Shown here piece after piece: positions 1 to 8,129 of a DNA stretch of 64,000 nt (positions are counted from its first letter, which is position 1; each line of letters begins with the position of its first letter). Both the position numbers and the translations under genes were made by a program. This stretch comes from Streptomyces sp. T12 (GTDB lineage: Bacteria > Actinomycetota > Actinomycetes > Streptomycetales > Streptomycetaceae): positions 5,394,001 to 5,458,000 of the forward strand of contig NZ_CP117866.1 of the NCBI RefSeq assembly GCF_028736035.1, given 5' to 3'. The notes beneath the pieces are model-generated. The model worked only from the letters and a program-made list of their open reading frames with translations, did no database searches and was not told the origin of the DNA.

Positions 1-123
1 GTAGGCCTTGGGGTGCTCGGGGTGCGGGGACCAGTACGCGCGGGTGCGGATCGCCTCCAGCGCCTGGTCGAGGGTGGGCCGGTGCTTGGCGATCAGCTCG
101 TGGGCGGTCAGTTCGGCGGCCAT
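1..123 (-). CDS. paaN: PaaN-type phenylacetate catabolism aldehyde dehydrogenase, N-terminal fragment
   Basis: This is the first 41 codons of a gene leaving the window at base 1. The peptide opens MAAELTAHELIAKHRPTLDQ and contains AIRTRAYWSPHPEHPKAY, which matches the start I recall for actinobacterial PaaN, an aldehyde dehydrogenase-family protein of phenylacetyl-CoA breakdown. The ATG at 123 has a GAGG-type ribosome site (CGAGGAG) about ten bases upstream. It is divergent from the 3-hydroxyacyl-CoA dehydrogenase at 284. Both share the 160-bp intergenic region with a TetR-type palindrome, so co-regulation is likely. The assignment rests on a short N-terminus only. Confidence 0.6.
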   Translation of the reverse strand, partial: MAAELTAHELIAKHRPTLDQALEAIRTRAYWSPHPEHPKAY

Positions 124-212
124 GCGGGACCAACTCCTCGTTTCCAGAGCTCTCCGTTGAGCTCATGACCTGGGCAGAAACATGGGCAGGAACAGGCAGT
201 CAGAGTTAGAGT

Positions 213-232
213 AACCGAACGATCGGTCGGTT
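213..232. promoter_or_regulatory. Palindromic TetR-type operator (putative PaaR site)
   Basis: The 20-bp sequence AACCGAACGATCGGTCGGTT is an inverted repeat with 18 of 20 positions symmetric. It lies between divergent paaN and paaH. The CCGA..TCGG form is typical of TetR-family operators, and a TetR gene is the second gene of the adjacent operon, so autoregulation is the simple reading. A degenerate copy lies at 3416-3433. Confidence 0.6.
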
Positions 233-283
233 CAAGGGGGTCCGCCGCATCTGTGGAAAACCCCGTGCGGGAGGATCGCGCAC

Positions 284-1810
284 ATGACAGCACTCGACCT
301 CAGCAGCCCCGTGGCCGTTGTCGGCACCGGCACCATGGGCCAGGGCATCGCCCAGGTCGCGTTGGTCGCGGGCCATCCCGTACGGCTGTACGACGCCGCT
401 CCCGGGCGCGCCCAGGCCGCGGCGGACGCGATCGGTGCCCGCCTCGACCGGCTCGTCGCGAAGGACCGCCTCACCGGCGCCGACCGCGACGCGGCCCGCG
501 CCCGGCTGCTGCCCGCCGACTCGCTCGCCGACCTCGCGGACTGCGCCCTGGTCATCGAGGCCGTCCTGGAGCGCCTCGACGTCAAACAGGAGCTGTTCCG
601 CGAGCTGGAGGGCATCGTCGACGAGGACTGCCTGCTCGCCACCAACACCTCGTCCCTGTCCGTCACGGCCATCGGCGGCGCCCTCGCCAACCCGGGCCGC
701 TTCGTCGGCCTGCACTTCTTCAACCCCGCGCCGCTGCTGCCGCTCGTCGAGGTCGTCTCCGGGTTCGCCAGCGACGTCACGTCGGCCACGCGCGCGTACG
801 AGACGGCACGGGCCTGGGGCAAGACGCCGGTCGCCTGCGCCGACACCCCCGGCTTCATCGTCAACCGCATCGCCCGGCCCTTCTACGCCGAGGCCTTCGC
901 CGTCTACGAGGCGCAAGGCGCGGATCCGGCCACCATCGACGCCGTTCTGCGCGAGTGCGGCGGCTTCAAGATGGGCGCGTTCGAGCTGACCGACCTCATC
1001 GGTCAGGACGTCAACGAGTCCGTCACGCACTCCGTGTGGCAGTCCTTCTTCCAGGACGTGCGCTTCACGCCCTCGCTCGCCCAGCGGCGCCTGGTCGAGT
1101 CCGGCCGGCTCGGCCGCAAGAGCGGGCACGGCTGGTACGACTACTCCGATGGGAACGGGGCTGCCGAGCGCGACGAGCCGCACACCGCGGAGAAGGGCCG
1201 GCCGCCCGCCTACGTCGTCGCCGAGGGCGACCTGGGACCGGCATCCGAGCTGCTCGCGCTGATCCGCGAGGCGGGCATCCCGGTGCGCGAGGAGGACGAG
1301 GACCACGGCACCCGCCTGGTGCTGCCGAGCGGCGGCCAGCTCGCGCTCGCCGACGGCCAGACGTCGGTGGAGTTCCGGGACGTCGTCTACTTCGATCTCG
1401 CCCTCGACTACCGCAGGGCCACCCGGATCGCCCTGTCCGCCTCCCAGGACACCTCGCCCCAGACCCTCGCCGAGGCCACCGGCCTCTTCCAGGCGCTCGG
1501 CAAGGACGTCAGCGTCATCGGCGACGTCCCCGGCATGATCGTCGCCCGCACGGTCGCCCGGATCGTCGACCTGGCGCATGACGCCGTCGCCAAGGGCGTG
1601 GCCACCGAGGAGGACATCGACACCGCGATGCGCCTCGGCGTGAACTACCCGCTCGGCCCCTTCGAGTGGAGCCGCAGGCTCGGCCGTAACTGGGCGTACG
1701 CCCTCCTCGACGACCTGCACCTGCGCGACCCCTCCGGGCGCTACGCGCCGTCCCTCGCGCTGTACCGCCACGCGTACGCCTCCGACAAGCGGGAGGGCAA
1801 CACCTCATGA
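284..1810 (+). CDS. paaH: 3-hydroxyacyl-CoA dehydrogenase (PaaH-like, 3-hydroxyadipyl-CoA dehydrogenase)
   Basis: This 508-residue cytoplasmic protein carries an N-terminal Rossmann domain with GTGTMG at residues 14-19. It also has the LHFFNPAP signature of 3-hydroxyacyl-CoA dehydrogenases near residue 145. Two C-terminal helical domains follow (about 195-290 and 400-500), the tandem arrangement seen in PaaH/PaaC proteins. The expected reaction is NAD-dependent oxidation of 3-hydroxyadipyl-CoA in phenylacetate catabolism. The ATG at 284 follows GGGAGG at good spacing. It overlaps the TetR gene by four bases (ATGA). The linker at about 295-315 is charged and low in complexity. PaaN next door supports the paa role, although fatty-acid oxidation is an alternative. 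Confidence 0.75.
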   Translation: MTALDLSSPVAVVGTGTMGQGIAQVALVAGHPVRLYDAAPGRAQAAADAIGARLDRLVAKDRLTGADRDAARARLLPADSLADLADCALVIEAVLERLDVKQELFRELEGIVDEDCLLATNTSSLSVTAIGGALANPGRFVGLHFFNPAPLLPLVEVVSGFASDVTSATRAYETARAWGKTPVACADTPGFIVNRIARPFYAEAFAVYEAQGADPATIDAVLRECGGFKMGAFELTDLIGQDVNESVTHSVWQSFFQDVRFTPSLAQRRLVESGRLGRKSGHGWYDYSDGNGAAERDEPHTAEKGRPPAYVVAEGDLGPASELLALIREAGIPVREEDEDHGTRLVLPSGGQLALADGQTSVEFRDVVYFDLALDYRRATRIALSASQDTSPQTLAEATGLFQALGKDVSVIGDVPGMIVARTVARIVDLAHDAVAKGVATEEDIDTAMRLGVNYPLGPFEWSRRLGRNWAYALLDDLHLRDPSGRYAPSLALYRHAYASDKREGNTS

Positions 1811-2397
1811 CCACCGCCAAGCGCGACACGTACACGCCGGAGACGCTGCTCTCCGTCGCCGTGCAGGTCTTCAACGAGCGTGGCTACGACGGCACCTCCA
1901 TGGAGCACCTCTCCAAGGCGGCCGGAATCTCCAAGTCGTCGATCTACCACCACGTCAGCGGCAAGGAGGAGCTGCTGCGCCGCGCCGTCAGCCGGGCGCT
2001 CGACGGGCTCTTCGGGATCCTCGACGAGGAGCACGCGCGCGTGGGGCACGCCGCCGACCGGCTGGAATACGTCGTACGGCGCATGGTCGAGGTGCTCATA
2101 GGCGACCTGCCGTACGTGACGCTGCTGCTGCGCGTGCGCGGCAACACCGACACCGAGCGGTGGGCCCTGGAACGGCGCCGCGACTTCGACCACCAGGTCG
2201 CCGCACTGCTGAAGGCGGCCGCCGCCGACGGGGAGGTGCGCGCCGACGTGGAGGTGCGGCTGGCGACGCGGCTCGTCTTCGGGATGATCAACTCGATCGT
2301 GGAGTGGTACCGGCCGGACGGCCGCGGCATGAACGAGCGCGAGGTCGCCGACACCGTGGTGCGGCTGGTCTTCGGGGGGCTGCGGCAGGCGGGCTGA
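1807..2397 (+). CDS. paaR: TetR-family repressor, PaaR-like
   Basis: This 196-residue protein has an N-terminal helix-turn-helix (roughly residues 10-55) with the TetR signature GYDGTSMEHLSKAAGISKSS followed by IYHHVSGKEELL. The C-terminal two-thirds is a ligand-binding helical domain. It is translationally coupled to paaH by an ATGA overlap. It probably senses an acyl-CoA or phenylacetyl-CoA type ligand and represses from the palindrome at 213-232. The related element before the bkd operon suggests it may also link phenylacetate and branched-chain amino acid catabolism. The ligand is inferred from context only. Confidence 0.75.
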   Translation: MTTAKRDTYTPETLLSVAVQVFNERGYDGTSMEHLSKAAGISKSSIYHHVSGKEELLRRAVSRALDGLFGILDEEHARVGHAADRLEYVVRRMVEVLIGDLPYVTLLLRVRGNTDTERWALERRRDFDHQVAALLKAAAADGEVRADVEVRLATRLVFGMINSIVEWYRPDGRGMNEREVADTVVRLVFGGLRQAG

Positions 2398-2494
2398 CTG
2401 CCGCTTGCCGCGACGGCGGCCTGAGTACGCGCGCGTGGCCGGGTGAGTACGCCACCCGATGCTCCGGGGCCCCTCGGGTGGTGGGCTGTGACGC

Positions 2495-2797
2495 ATGATC
2501 CAGAACGACATGCCGTCGTCTGCCGACGACTCGACGTGGTGGCGGGCGCCTCTCGTGGCCACGCTGCTCGGGTTGCCGCTCCTCGGGTGGGAGTACGCCC
2601 TGTGGGGCGGGAACACCTTCCGCGTCCTCGGGGGCGCGGTCTGCTGGGCGTTCGTCCTGCTCGCGGTCGCCTGGGCGCTGCCGCATCGCCGGTCGGCGCG
2701 GATGCTGCGGATCACGGCGGCCTGTGCCGCTCTCGTGTGCGCGTTCCTTCCGTTGCTGCTCGTGGTGCTGTTGGCCATGGTGATGACCACGGGCTGA
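2495..2797 (+). CDS. Small hypothetical membrane protein
   Basis: This 100-residue protein has three hydrophobic segments, at about residues 18-36, 43-62 and 72-97, separated by short charged turns (PHRRSARM). No enzymatic motif is visible and I do not recognise a family. It sits alone between the TetR gene and the convergent Lrp-type regulator. The ATG at 2495 lacks a strong ribosome site, so the start is uncertain. The hydrophobic pattern and codon bias support a real gene. Confidence 0.55.
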   Translation: MIQNDMPSSADDSTWWRAPLVATLLGLPLLGWEYALWGGNTFRVLGGAVCWAFVLLAVAWALPHRRSARMLRITAACAALVCAFLPLLLVVLLAMVMTTG

Positions 2798-2813
2798 CGG
2801 CCTGGACGAACGC

Positions 2814-3314
2814 TCAGCCCTGCGGCTCCAGGTCCTCCTCCTCGAACACCAGCAGCGTGCGCGAGCTGAGCACCTCGGGGATCGCCTGGAGCCGGGTGAG
2901 CACCAGCTCGCGCAGCGCCCTGTTGTCGGAGGTGTGGACCAGCAGCAGCACATCGAAATCGCCCCCGACGAGGGCGATGTGAGAGGCACCGGGCAGTTGT
3001 CTGAGCTGCTCGCGCACCGTGCGCCAGGAGTTCTGGACGATCTTCAGGGTGATGTACGCCGAGGTGCCCTGGCCTGCGCGTTCGTGGTTGACGCGGGCGC
3101 CGAAACCGCGGATGACGCCGTCCTCGATGAGGCGGTTGATGCGGGCGTAGGCGTTGGCGCGCGAGACATGGACCCGCTCGGCGACCGACCGTATCGACGC
3201 GCGGCCGTCCGCCTGGAGCATCTGGAGGATGTCCTGATCAATGACGTCGAGCGGGCGTGGGGGCGGCAGGGGAGTGCCGCTGTCCGGGCTCTCGGCCATT
3301 TGTTCAGGCGCCAT
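2814..3314 (-). CDS. bkdR: Lrp/AsnC-family transcriptional regulator (BkdR-like)
   Basis: This 166-residue regulator has an N-terminal winged helix (LDVIDQDILQMLQADGRASI, then VAERVHVSRANAYARINRLI) and a C-terminal RAM-type ligand domain with VGGDFDVLLLV. Lrp-type regulators commonly sense amino acids or keto acids, and this one is divergent from a complete bkd operon. The ATG at 3314 is chosen because AAGGTGGGGGG lies directly upstream. The in-frame ATG at 3299 has no such site, and the longer open frame to 3605 runs through the intergenic region. The 175-bp divergent region holds a perfect 10-bp inverted repeat and a TetR-type site. Confidence 0.8.
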   Translation of the reverse strand: MAPEQMAESPDSGTPLPPPRPLDVIDQDILQMLQADGRASIRSVAERVHVSRANAYARINRLIEDGVIRGFGARVNHERAGQGTSAYITLKIVQNSWRTVREQLRQLPGASHIALVGGDFDVLLLVHTSDNRALRELVLTRLQAIPEVLSSRTLLVFEEEDLEPQG

Positions 3315-3355
3315 GTCCCCCCACCTTCCTGCCGTGGACGTACTGCGTTCATTGG

Positions 3356-3385
3356 AGGCTGTGGAGAACCGTTTGTCCACAGCCT
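3356..3385. promoter_or_regulatory. Perfect 10-bp inverted repeat containing two opposed DnaA-box-like 9-mers
   Basis: AGGCTGTGGA and TCCACAGCCT form a perfect inverted repeat with a 10-base spacer between bkdR and bkdA. The right arm includes TTGTCCACA (3373-3381), the DnaA box consensus I recall for Streptomyces. The left arm is TGTGGAGAA, one mismatch in reverse orientation. It could equally be a dimeric Lrp-type operator. Which protein binds is not decided by sequence. Confidence 0.45.
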
Positions 3386-3415
3386 GAGGGCGCCTGTAGC
3401 CAAAATGTGCCGACG

Positions 3416-3433
3416 ACCGAACAATCGGTAGGT
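3416..3433. promoter_or_regulatory. Degenerate copy of the paa TetR operator, before the bkd operon
   Basis: ACCGAACAATCGGTAGGT matches 16 of 18 bases of the paa operator core (214-231). It lies 56 bp before the bkdA start. Its own dyad symmetry is weaker (12 of 18). The match suggests the TetR regulator encoded at 1807 also acts on this operon. Confidence 0.45.
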
Positions 3434-3489
3434 GAGGCGCATCACAAGAGCTGCGCCTCTCGTAGCCGCTCCCACGAGGAGGTGCCGTC

Positions 3490-4626
3490 ATGACGGTCAT
3501 GGAGCAGCGAGGCGCGTACCGGCCATCGCCGCCGCCCGCCTGGCAGCCCCGCATGGACCCCGCGCCGCTGCTGCCCGACGCGGAGCCGTATCGCGTCCTC
3601 GGCACCGAGGCCGCCGCGAAGGCCGACCCCGGCCTGCTGCGCCGGCTCTACGCCGAGCTGGTGCGGGGCCGTCGGTACAACGCGCAGGCGACCGCGCTCA
3701 CGAAGCAGGGTCGCCTCGCCGTGTACCCGTCCACCACCGGCCAGGAGGCCTGCGAGGTCGCCGCCGCGCTGGCTCTGGAGGACCGCGACTGGCTGTTCCC
3801 CAGCTATCGCGACACCCTCGCCGCCGTGGCCCGCGGCCTGGACCCCGTTCAGGCGCTGACCCTGCTGCGCGGCGACTGGCACACCGGCTACGACCCGCGC
3901 GAGCACCGCGTCGCGCCCCTGTGCACCCCGCTCGCCACCCAGCTCCCGCACGCCGTCGGCCTCGCGCACGCTGCCCGCCTCAAGGGCGACGACGTGGTCG
4001 CGCTCGCCATGGTCGGCGACGGCGGCTCCAGCGAGGGCGACTTCCACGAGGCGCTGAACTTCGCCGCCGTATGGCAGGCGCCGGTCGTCTTCCTGGTCCA
4101 GAACAACGGCTTCGCGATCTCCGTCCCGCTCGCCAAGCAGACCGCGGCCCCGTCGCTGGCCCACAAGGCCGTCGGCTACGGCATGCCCGGCCGCCTGGTC
4201 GACGGCAACGACGCGGCCGCCGTGCACGAGGTGCTGAGCGACGCCGTACGGCACGCGCGCGCCGGCGGCGGACCGACCCTGATCGAGGCGATCACCTACC
4301 GCATCGACGCCCACACCAACGCCGACGACGCGACCCGCTACCGCGGCGACTCCGAGGTGGAGACCTGGCGCGGCCACGACCCGATCGCGCTCCTGGAGCA
4401 CGAGCTGACCGAGCGGGGCCTGATCGACGAGGCCGGCAAGCAGGCCGCGCGCGACGCCGCCGAGGCGATGGCCGCCGACCTGCGCGAGCGCATGAACCAG
4501 GACCCGGTGCTCGACCCGATGGACCTGTTCGCCCACGTCTACGCCGAGCCCACCCCGCAACTGCGCGAACAGCAGGCCCAGTTGCGCGCCGAGCTCGACG
4601 CCGAGTCGGAAGGGTCGCACCGATGA
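3490..4626 (+). CDS. bkdA: Branched-chain alpha-keto acid dehydrogenase E1 alpha subunit (operon 1)
   Basis: This 378-residue ThDP-dependent dehydrogenase subunit has the cofactor motif GDGGSSEGDFHEA starting at residue 176 and ending in QNN (205-206). It also has the AHTNADDATRYR loop typical of E1 alpha chains. With the E1 beta and E2 genes downstream it would oxidatively decarboxylate keto acids from Val, Leu and Ile, supplying isobutyryl- and isovaleryl-CoA starters for branched fatty acids and polyketides. The ATG at 3490 follows ACGAGGAGGTGCC, a strong ribosome site. It overlaps E1 beta by ATGA. A second homologous set lies at 20403-23992. Confidence 0.88.
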   Translation: MTVMEQRGAYRPSPPPAWQPRMDPAPLLPDAEPYRVLGTEAAAKADPGLLRRLYAELVRGRRYNAQATALTKQGRLAVYPSTTGQEACEVAAALALEDRDWLFPSYRDTLAAVARGLDPVQALTLLRGDWHTGYDPREHRVAPLCTPLATQLPHAVGLAHAARLKGDDVVALAMVGDGGSSEGDFHEALNFAAVWQAPVVFLVQNNGFAISVPLAKQTAAPSLAHKAVGYGMPGRLVDGNDAAAVHEVLSDAVRHARAGGGPTLIEAITYRIDAHTNADDATRYRGDSEVETWRGHDPIALLEHELTERGLIDEAGKQAARDAAEAMAADLRERMNQDPVLDPMDLFAHVYAEPTPQLREQQAQLRAELDAESEGSHR

Positions 4627-5627
4627 CCACCGTCGCCGTCAAGCCGGCCACCATGGCGCAGGCCCTCACGCGCGCGATGCGCGACGCCATGGCGGAAGAC
4701 CCCGCCGTGCATGTCATGGGCGAGGACGTCGGCACCCTCGGCGGTGTCTTCCGGGTCACCGACGGGCTCGCCAAGGAGTTCGGCGAGGACCGCTGCACGG
4801 ACACGCCGCTGGCCGAGGCGGGGATTCTGGGCACGGCGGTGGGCATGGCCATGTACGGCCTGCGCCCGGTCGTGGAGATGCAGTTCGACGCGTTCGCCTA
4901 CCCGGCGTTCGAGCAGCTGATCAGCCACGTCTCCCGGATGCGCAACCGCACGCGCGGCGCGATGCCGCTCCCGATCACCATCCGCGTCCCCTACGGCGGC
5001 GGCATCGGCGGCGTCGAGCACCACAGCGACTCGTCCGAGGCGTACTACATGGCGACTCCGGGGCTCCATGTCGTCACGCCCGCGACCGTCGCCGACGCCT
5101 ACGGGCTGTTGCGCGCCTCCATCGCCTCCGACGACCCCGTCGTCTTCCTGGAGCCCAAGCGGCTGTACTGGTCGAAAGGCTCCTGGAACCCGGACCGTCC
5201 GACGGACGTTGAACCGATTGGCCGCGCGGTGGTGCGGCGCTCGGGCCGGAGCGCCACGCTCATCACGTACGGACCGTCCGTGCCCGTCTGCCTCGAAGCC
5301 GCCGAGGCGGCGCGGGAAGAGGGGTGGGACCTGGAAGTCGTCGACCTGCGCTCGCTGGTGCCGTTCGACGACGAGACGGTCGCCGCTTCGGTACGGCGGA
5401 CCGGGCGAGCGGTCGTCGTACACGAGTCGGGCGGGTTCGGTGGCCCGGGAGGGGAGATCGCGGCCCGGATCACGGAGCGCTGCTTCCATCACCTGGAGGC
5501 GCCGGTGCTGCGTGTGGCCGGGTTCGACATCCCCTACCCGCCGCCGATGCTGGAGCGTCACCACCTGCCCGGCGTGGACCGGATCCTGGACGCCGTGGGG
5601 CGTCTGCAGTGGGAGGCCGAGAGCTGA
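4623..5627 (+). CDS. bkdB: Branched-chain alpha-keto acid dehydrogenase E1 beta subunit (operon 1)
   Basis: This 334-residue transketolase-like beta chain contains VMGEDVGTLGGVFRVTDGL near the N-terminus and the IRVPYGGGIGGVEHHSD segment that contributes to the thiamine diphosphate site. It ends with a transketolase C-terminal domain (about 200-325) that includes VVVHESGGFGGPGGEI. The ATG at 4623 overlaps the E1 alpha stop (ATGA). The longer open frame that begins upstream is an artefact of the high GC content. Its stop shares a base with the E2 ATG (TGATG), so all three subunits are translationally coupled. Confidence 0.88.
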   Translation: MTTVAVKPATMAQALTRAMRDAMAEDPAVHVMGEDVGTLGGVFRVTDGLAKEFGEDRCTDTPLAEAGILGTAVGMAMYGLRPVVEMQFDAFAYPAFEQLISHVSRMRNRTRGAMPLPITIRVPYGGGIGGVEHHSDSSEAYYMATPGLHVVTPATVADAYGLLRASIASDDPVVFLEPKRLYWSKGSWNPDRPTDVEPIGRAVVRRSGRSATLITYGPSVPVCLEAAEAAREEGWDLEVVDLRSLVPFDDETVAASVRRTGRAVVVHESGGFGGPGGEIAARITERCFHHLEAPVLRVAGFDIPYPPPMLERHHLPGVDRILDAVGRLQWEAES

Positions 5628-7105
5628 TGGCACAGGTGCTCGAGTTCAAGCTCCCCGACCTCGGGGAGGGGCTCACCGAGGCGGAGATCGTCCGCTGGCT
5701 GGTGGAGGTCGGTGAGGTCGTCGCCGTCGACCAGCCGGTCGTCGAGGTCGAGACGGCCAAGGCGATGGTCGACATCCCCTGCCCCTACGCCGGCGTGGTC
5801 ACCGCCCGCTTCGGCGAGGAGGGCACGGAGCTGCCCGTCGGGGCGCCGCTGCTGACCGTGGCGGTGGGGGCGCCCGCCTCCGGCGACGAGACCGAGGGCT
5901 CCGGGAACGTGCTGGTGGGGTACGGCACCTCCGAGGCCCCGGCGCGGCGCAGGCGGGTACGGCCGACCGCGCCGACGACACCGGCGGGGCAGCCGGCGGG
6001 CGTGGCGGCGAACGGTGCCGCCGCGCGCGAGGGCACGGCGACCGCCGAGCACGCCCCCGCCCCGGGCGTCGCGCGCCCCGTCGGCACAGCGGCGGGGCAC
6101 GGCCCTGTCGGCCACGGCCCTGACGTGGCACCGGCCGACGAGGAGTCCCGCAGCGAGGGCCCCGTACCCGTGATCTCCCCGCTCGTCCGCCGCCTCGCCC
6201 GCGAGCACGGCCTGGACCTGAGGGAGCTGCACGGCTCCGGACCGGACGGGCTGATTCTGCGGGCCGACGTGGAGTACGCGCTGCGGGCCGCCGAGGCACA
6301 CGGACGGACGGCCCAGCCGTCGGCCGAGCCGCACCCGCGCGTGACGCCGACGACCCCGGCCCCCTCCGCTGCCGTCCCGCCCGCGCAGGCCCCCGTCCGC
6401 TCCTCCGCCCCCCTCGGCGGCATCCGCACCCCCCTCAAGGGCATCCGCGGCGCCGTGGCCGACAAGCTCTCCCGCAGCCGGCGGGAGATCCCGGACGCGA
6501 CCTGCTGGGTGGACGCCGACGCCACGGAGCTCATGCGGGCGCGGACGGCGATGAACGCCACAGGTGGGCCGAAGATCTCCCTCCTCGCCCTGCTGGCCCG
6601 CATCTGCACCGCCGCCCTCGCCCGGTTCCCCGAGCTCAACTCCACGGTCGACATGGAGGCCAGGGAGATCGTCCAGCTCGACCATGTGCACCTCGGATTC
6701 GCCGCGCAGACCGAGCGGGGCCTCGTCGTCCCGGTCGTACGGGACGCACACGCGCGGGACGCGGAGTCGCTGACCGCGGAGTTCGCCCGGCTGACCGAGG
6801 CGGCCCGCACGGGCACCCTCACGCCCGCGGAACTCACCGGCGGCACCTTCACGTTGAACAACTACGGCGTGTTCGGCGTCGACGGCTCCACGCCGATCAT
6901 CAACCACCCCGAGGCCGCGATGCTCGGCGTGGGCCGCATCATCCCCAAGCCCTGGGTGCACGAGGGTGAGCTGGCGGTGCGGCAGGTCGTCGAGCTCGCG
7001 CTCACCTTCGACCACCGGGTCTGCGACGGCGGCACGGCAGGCGGTTTCCTGCGGTACGTGGCGGACTGCGTGGAACACCCGGCGGTGCTGCTGCGCACGC
7101 TGTGA
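5627..7105 (+). CDS. bkdC: Dihydrolipoyl acyltransferase E2 of branched-chain keto acid dehydrogenase (operon 1)
   Basis: This 492-residue protein has one N-terminal lipoyl domain with lysine 45 in the ETAKAM context. A Pro/Ala-rich linker follows, then a peripheral subunit-binding domain (SPLVRRLAREHGLDLRELHG, near residue 185) and a catalytic acyltransferase domain from about 265. The active-site motif FDHRVCDGG is present near the C-terminus. It transfers the acyl group from E1 to CoA; no E3 gene is adjacent. The ATG at 5627 overlaps the E1 beta stop, and the ORF extends upstream only by chance. Confidence 0.88.
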   Translation: MAQVLEFKLPDLGEGLTEAEIVRWLVEVGEVVAVDQPVVEVETAKAMVDIPCPYAGVVTARFGEEGTELPVGAPLLTVAVGAPASGDETEGSGNVLVGYGTSEAPARRRRVRPTAPTTPAGQPAGVAANGAAAREGTATAEHAPAPGVARPVGTAAGHGPVGHGPDVAPADEESRSEGPVPVISPLVRRLAREHGLDLRELHGSGPDGLILRADVEYALRAAEAHGRTAQPSAEPHPRVTPTTPAPSAAVPPAQAPVRSSAPLGGIRTPLKGIRGAVADKLSRSRREIPDATCWVDADATELMRARTAMNATGGPKISLLALLARICTAALARFPELNSTVDMEAREIVQLDHVHLGFAAQTERGLVVPVVRDAHARDAESLTAEFARLTEAARTGTLTPAELTGGTFTLNNYGVFGVDGSTPIINHPEAAMLGVGRIIPKPWVHEGELAVRQVVELALTFDHRVCDGGTAGGFLRYVADCVEHPAVLLRTL

Positions 7106-7172
7106 CGGATCCCCCGAGGCCCGCTGCTTCCCCTGCGTTCCCTGTGATCGCGGAGGCACGCATACTCGGGGG

Positions 7173-8129
7173 GTGACCGCGTACGAACCGCCGGGCGCGC
7201 AAGGCGCCGCCGACGCCCAGCAGGAGACCGGGCACGACGTCGCGTTCGACGCCGTCGTGCTCGCCGGGGGCGGCGCGCGGCGGCTCGGCGGTGTGGACAA
7301 ACCAGGGGTGCGCGTCGGCGGGCGGGCGCTGCTCGACCGGGTGCTCGCCGCCTGCGCCGACGCGCGGTCCACCGTCGTCGTCGCCGACCCCCGCCCGACC
7401 GCGCGCCCCGTCACCTGGGCGCGCGAGGACCCGCCCGGCGGTGGCCCGCTGGCCGCACTCGACGCCGGGCTGCGGCGCACCACCTCGGAGCGGGTCGTCG
7501 TCCTCTCCGCCGACCTGCCGTTCCTCGACGACGGCACGGTGCGGCGGCTGCTGGCCGCCCTGCACACCACCGGCGCCGACGGCGCGCTGCTCACCGACGC
7601 CGACGGCCGCGACCAGCCGCTCGTCGCCGCGTACCGCGCGTCCGCGCTGCGCCGCGAACTGGACGCGCTCGCCCAGGGGCACGACGGCCTCACCGGCCTC
7701 CCCCTGCGCCGGCTGACCGGCGCGCTCGGCCTCACCCGCGTCCCCGACCCCGTCGCGTCCTTCGACTGCGACACCTGGGACGACATCGCCACCGCCAGGG
7801 CACGCATCAGGGAGCATGGGCACGTGTTGGATGAATGGATTTCCGCAGTCAAGGACGAGCTCGGCATCGAGCTCGACGTCGACACCAAGGTCCTGCTCGA
7901 TCTCGCCCGCGACGCCGCCCACGGTGTGGCGCGGCCCGCGGCCCCGCTGACCACCTTCCTCGTCGGGTACGCGGCAGCGCAGGCAAGGGGAGGCCAGGGA
8001 GGCCCCGAAGCCGTCGCCGAGGCCTCCCGCAAGGCCGCCGCACTCGCCCTGCGCTGGGCGGAGGAGGCCGCCGCCAAGTCCGACGCGGCCCCCGACGCCA
8101 CGCCCGACACCCGCCCGGACGCCGGATGA
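7173..8129 (+). CDS. MobA-like nucleotidyltransferase fused to a DUF6457-type C-terminal domain
   Basis: The protein has about 318 residues. The N-terminal 210 resemble MobA-type NTP transferases: AVVLAGGGARRLGGVDKPGV is the nucleotide-binding signature, and DLPFLDDGTVRRLL follows. MobA attaches GMP to molybdopterin. From about residue 220 a helical domain begins (MDEWISAVKDELGIELDVDT) that I associate with DUF6457. The chosen start is the GTG at 7173 and is uncertain. A four-base overlap with moeA places it in a molybdenum-cofactor operon. The substrate cannot be proven from sequence. Confidence 0.7.
   Translation: MTAYEPPGAQGAADAQQETGHDVAFDAVVLAGGGARRLGGVDKPGVRVGGRALLDRVLAACADARSTVVVADPRPTARPVTWAREDPPGGGPLAALDAGLRRTTSERVVVLSADLPFLDDGTVRRLLAALHTTGADGALLTDADGRDQPLVAAYRASALRRELDALAQGHDGLTGLPLRRLTGALGLTRVPDPVASFDCDTWDDIATARARIREHGHVLDEWISAVKDELGIELDVDTKVLLDLARDAAHGVARPAAPLTTFLVGYAAAQARGGQGGPEAVAEASRKAAALALRWAEEAAAKSDAAPDATPDTRPDAG

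Noticed and set aside
206..1771. Long minus-strand open frame antisense to paaH, and many similar long antisense frames (for example 5558-9154, 36-38 kb, 42868-44466)
   Set aside because: High GC content leaves the complementary frames open. The sequences are Arg/Gly/Val-rich with no motifs, and real genes with family signatures occupy the opposite strand.
3432..4622. Extension of the E1 beta frame far upstream through the E1 alpha gene
   Set aside because: The upstream part is a low-complexity Arg/Ala/Gly shadow of E1 alpha. Family similarity begins at ATG 4623, which overlaps the E1 alpha stop.
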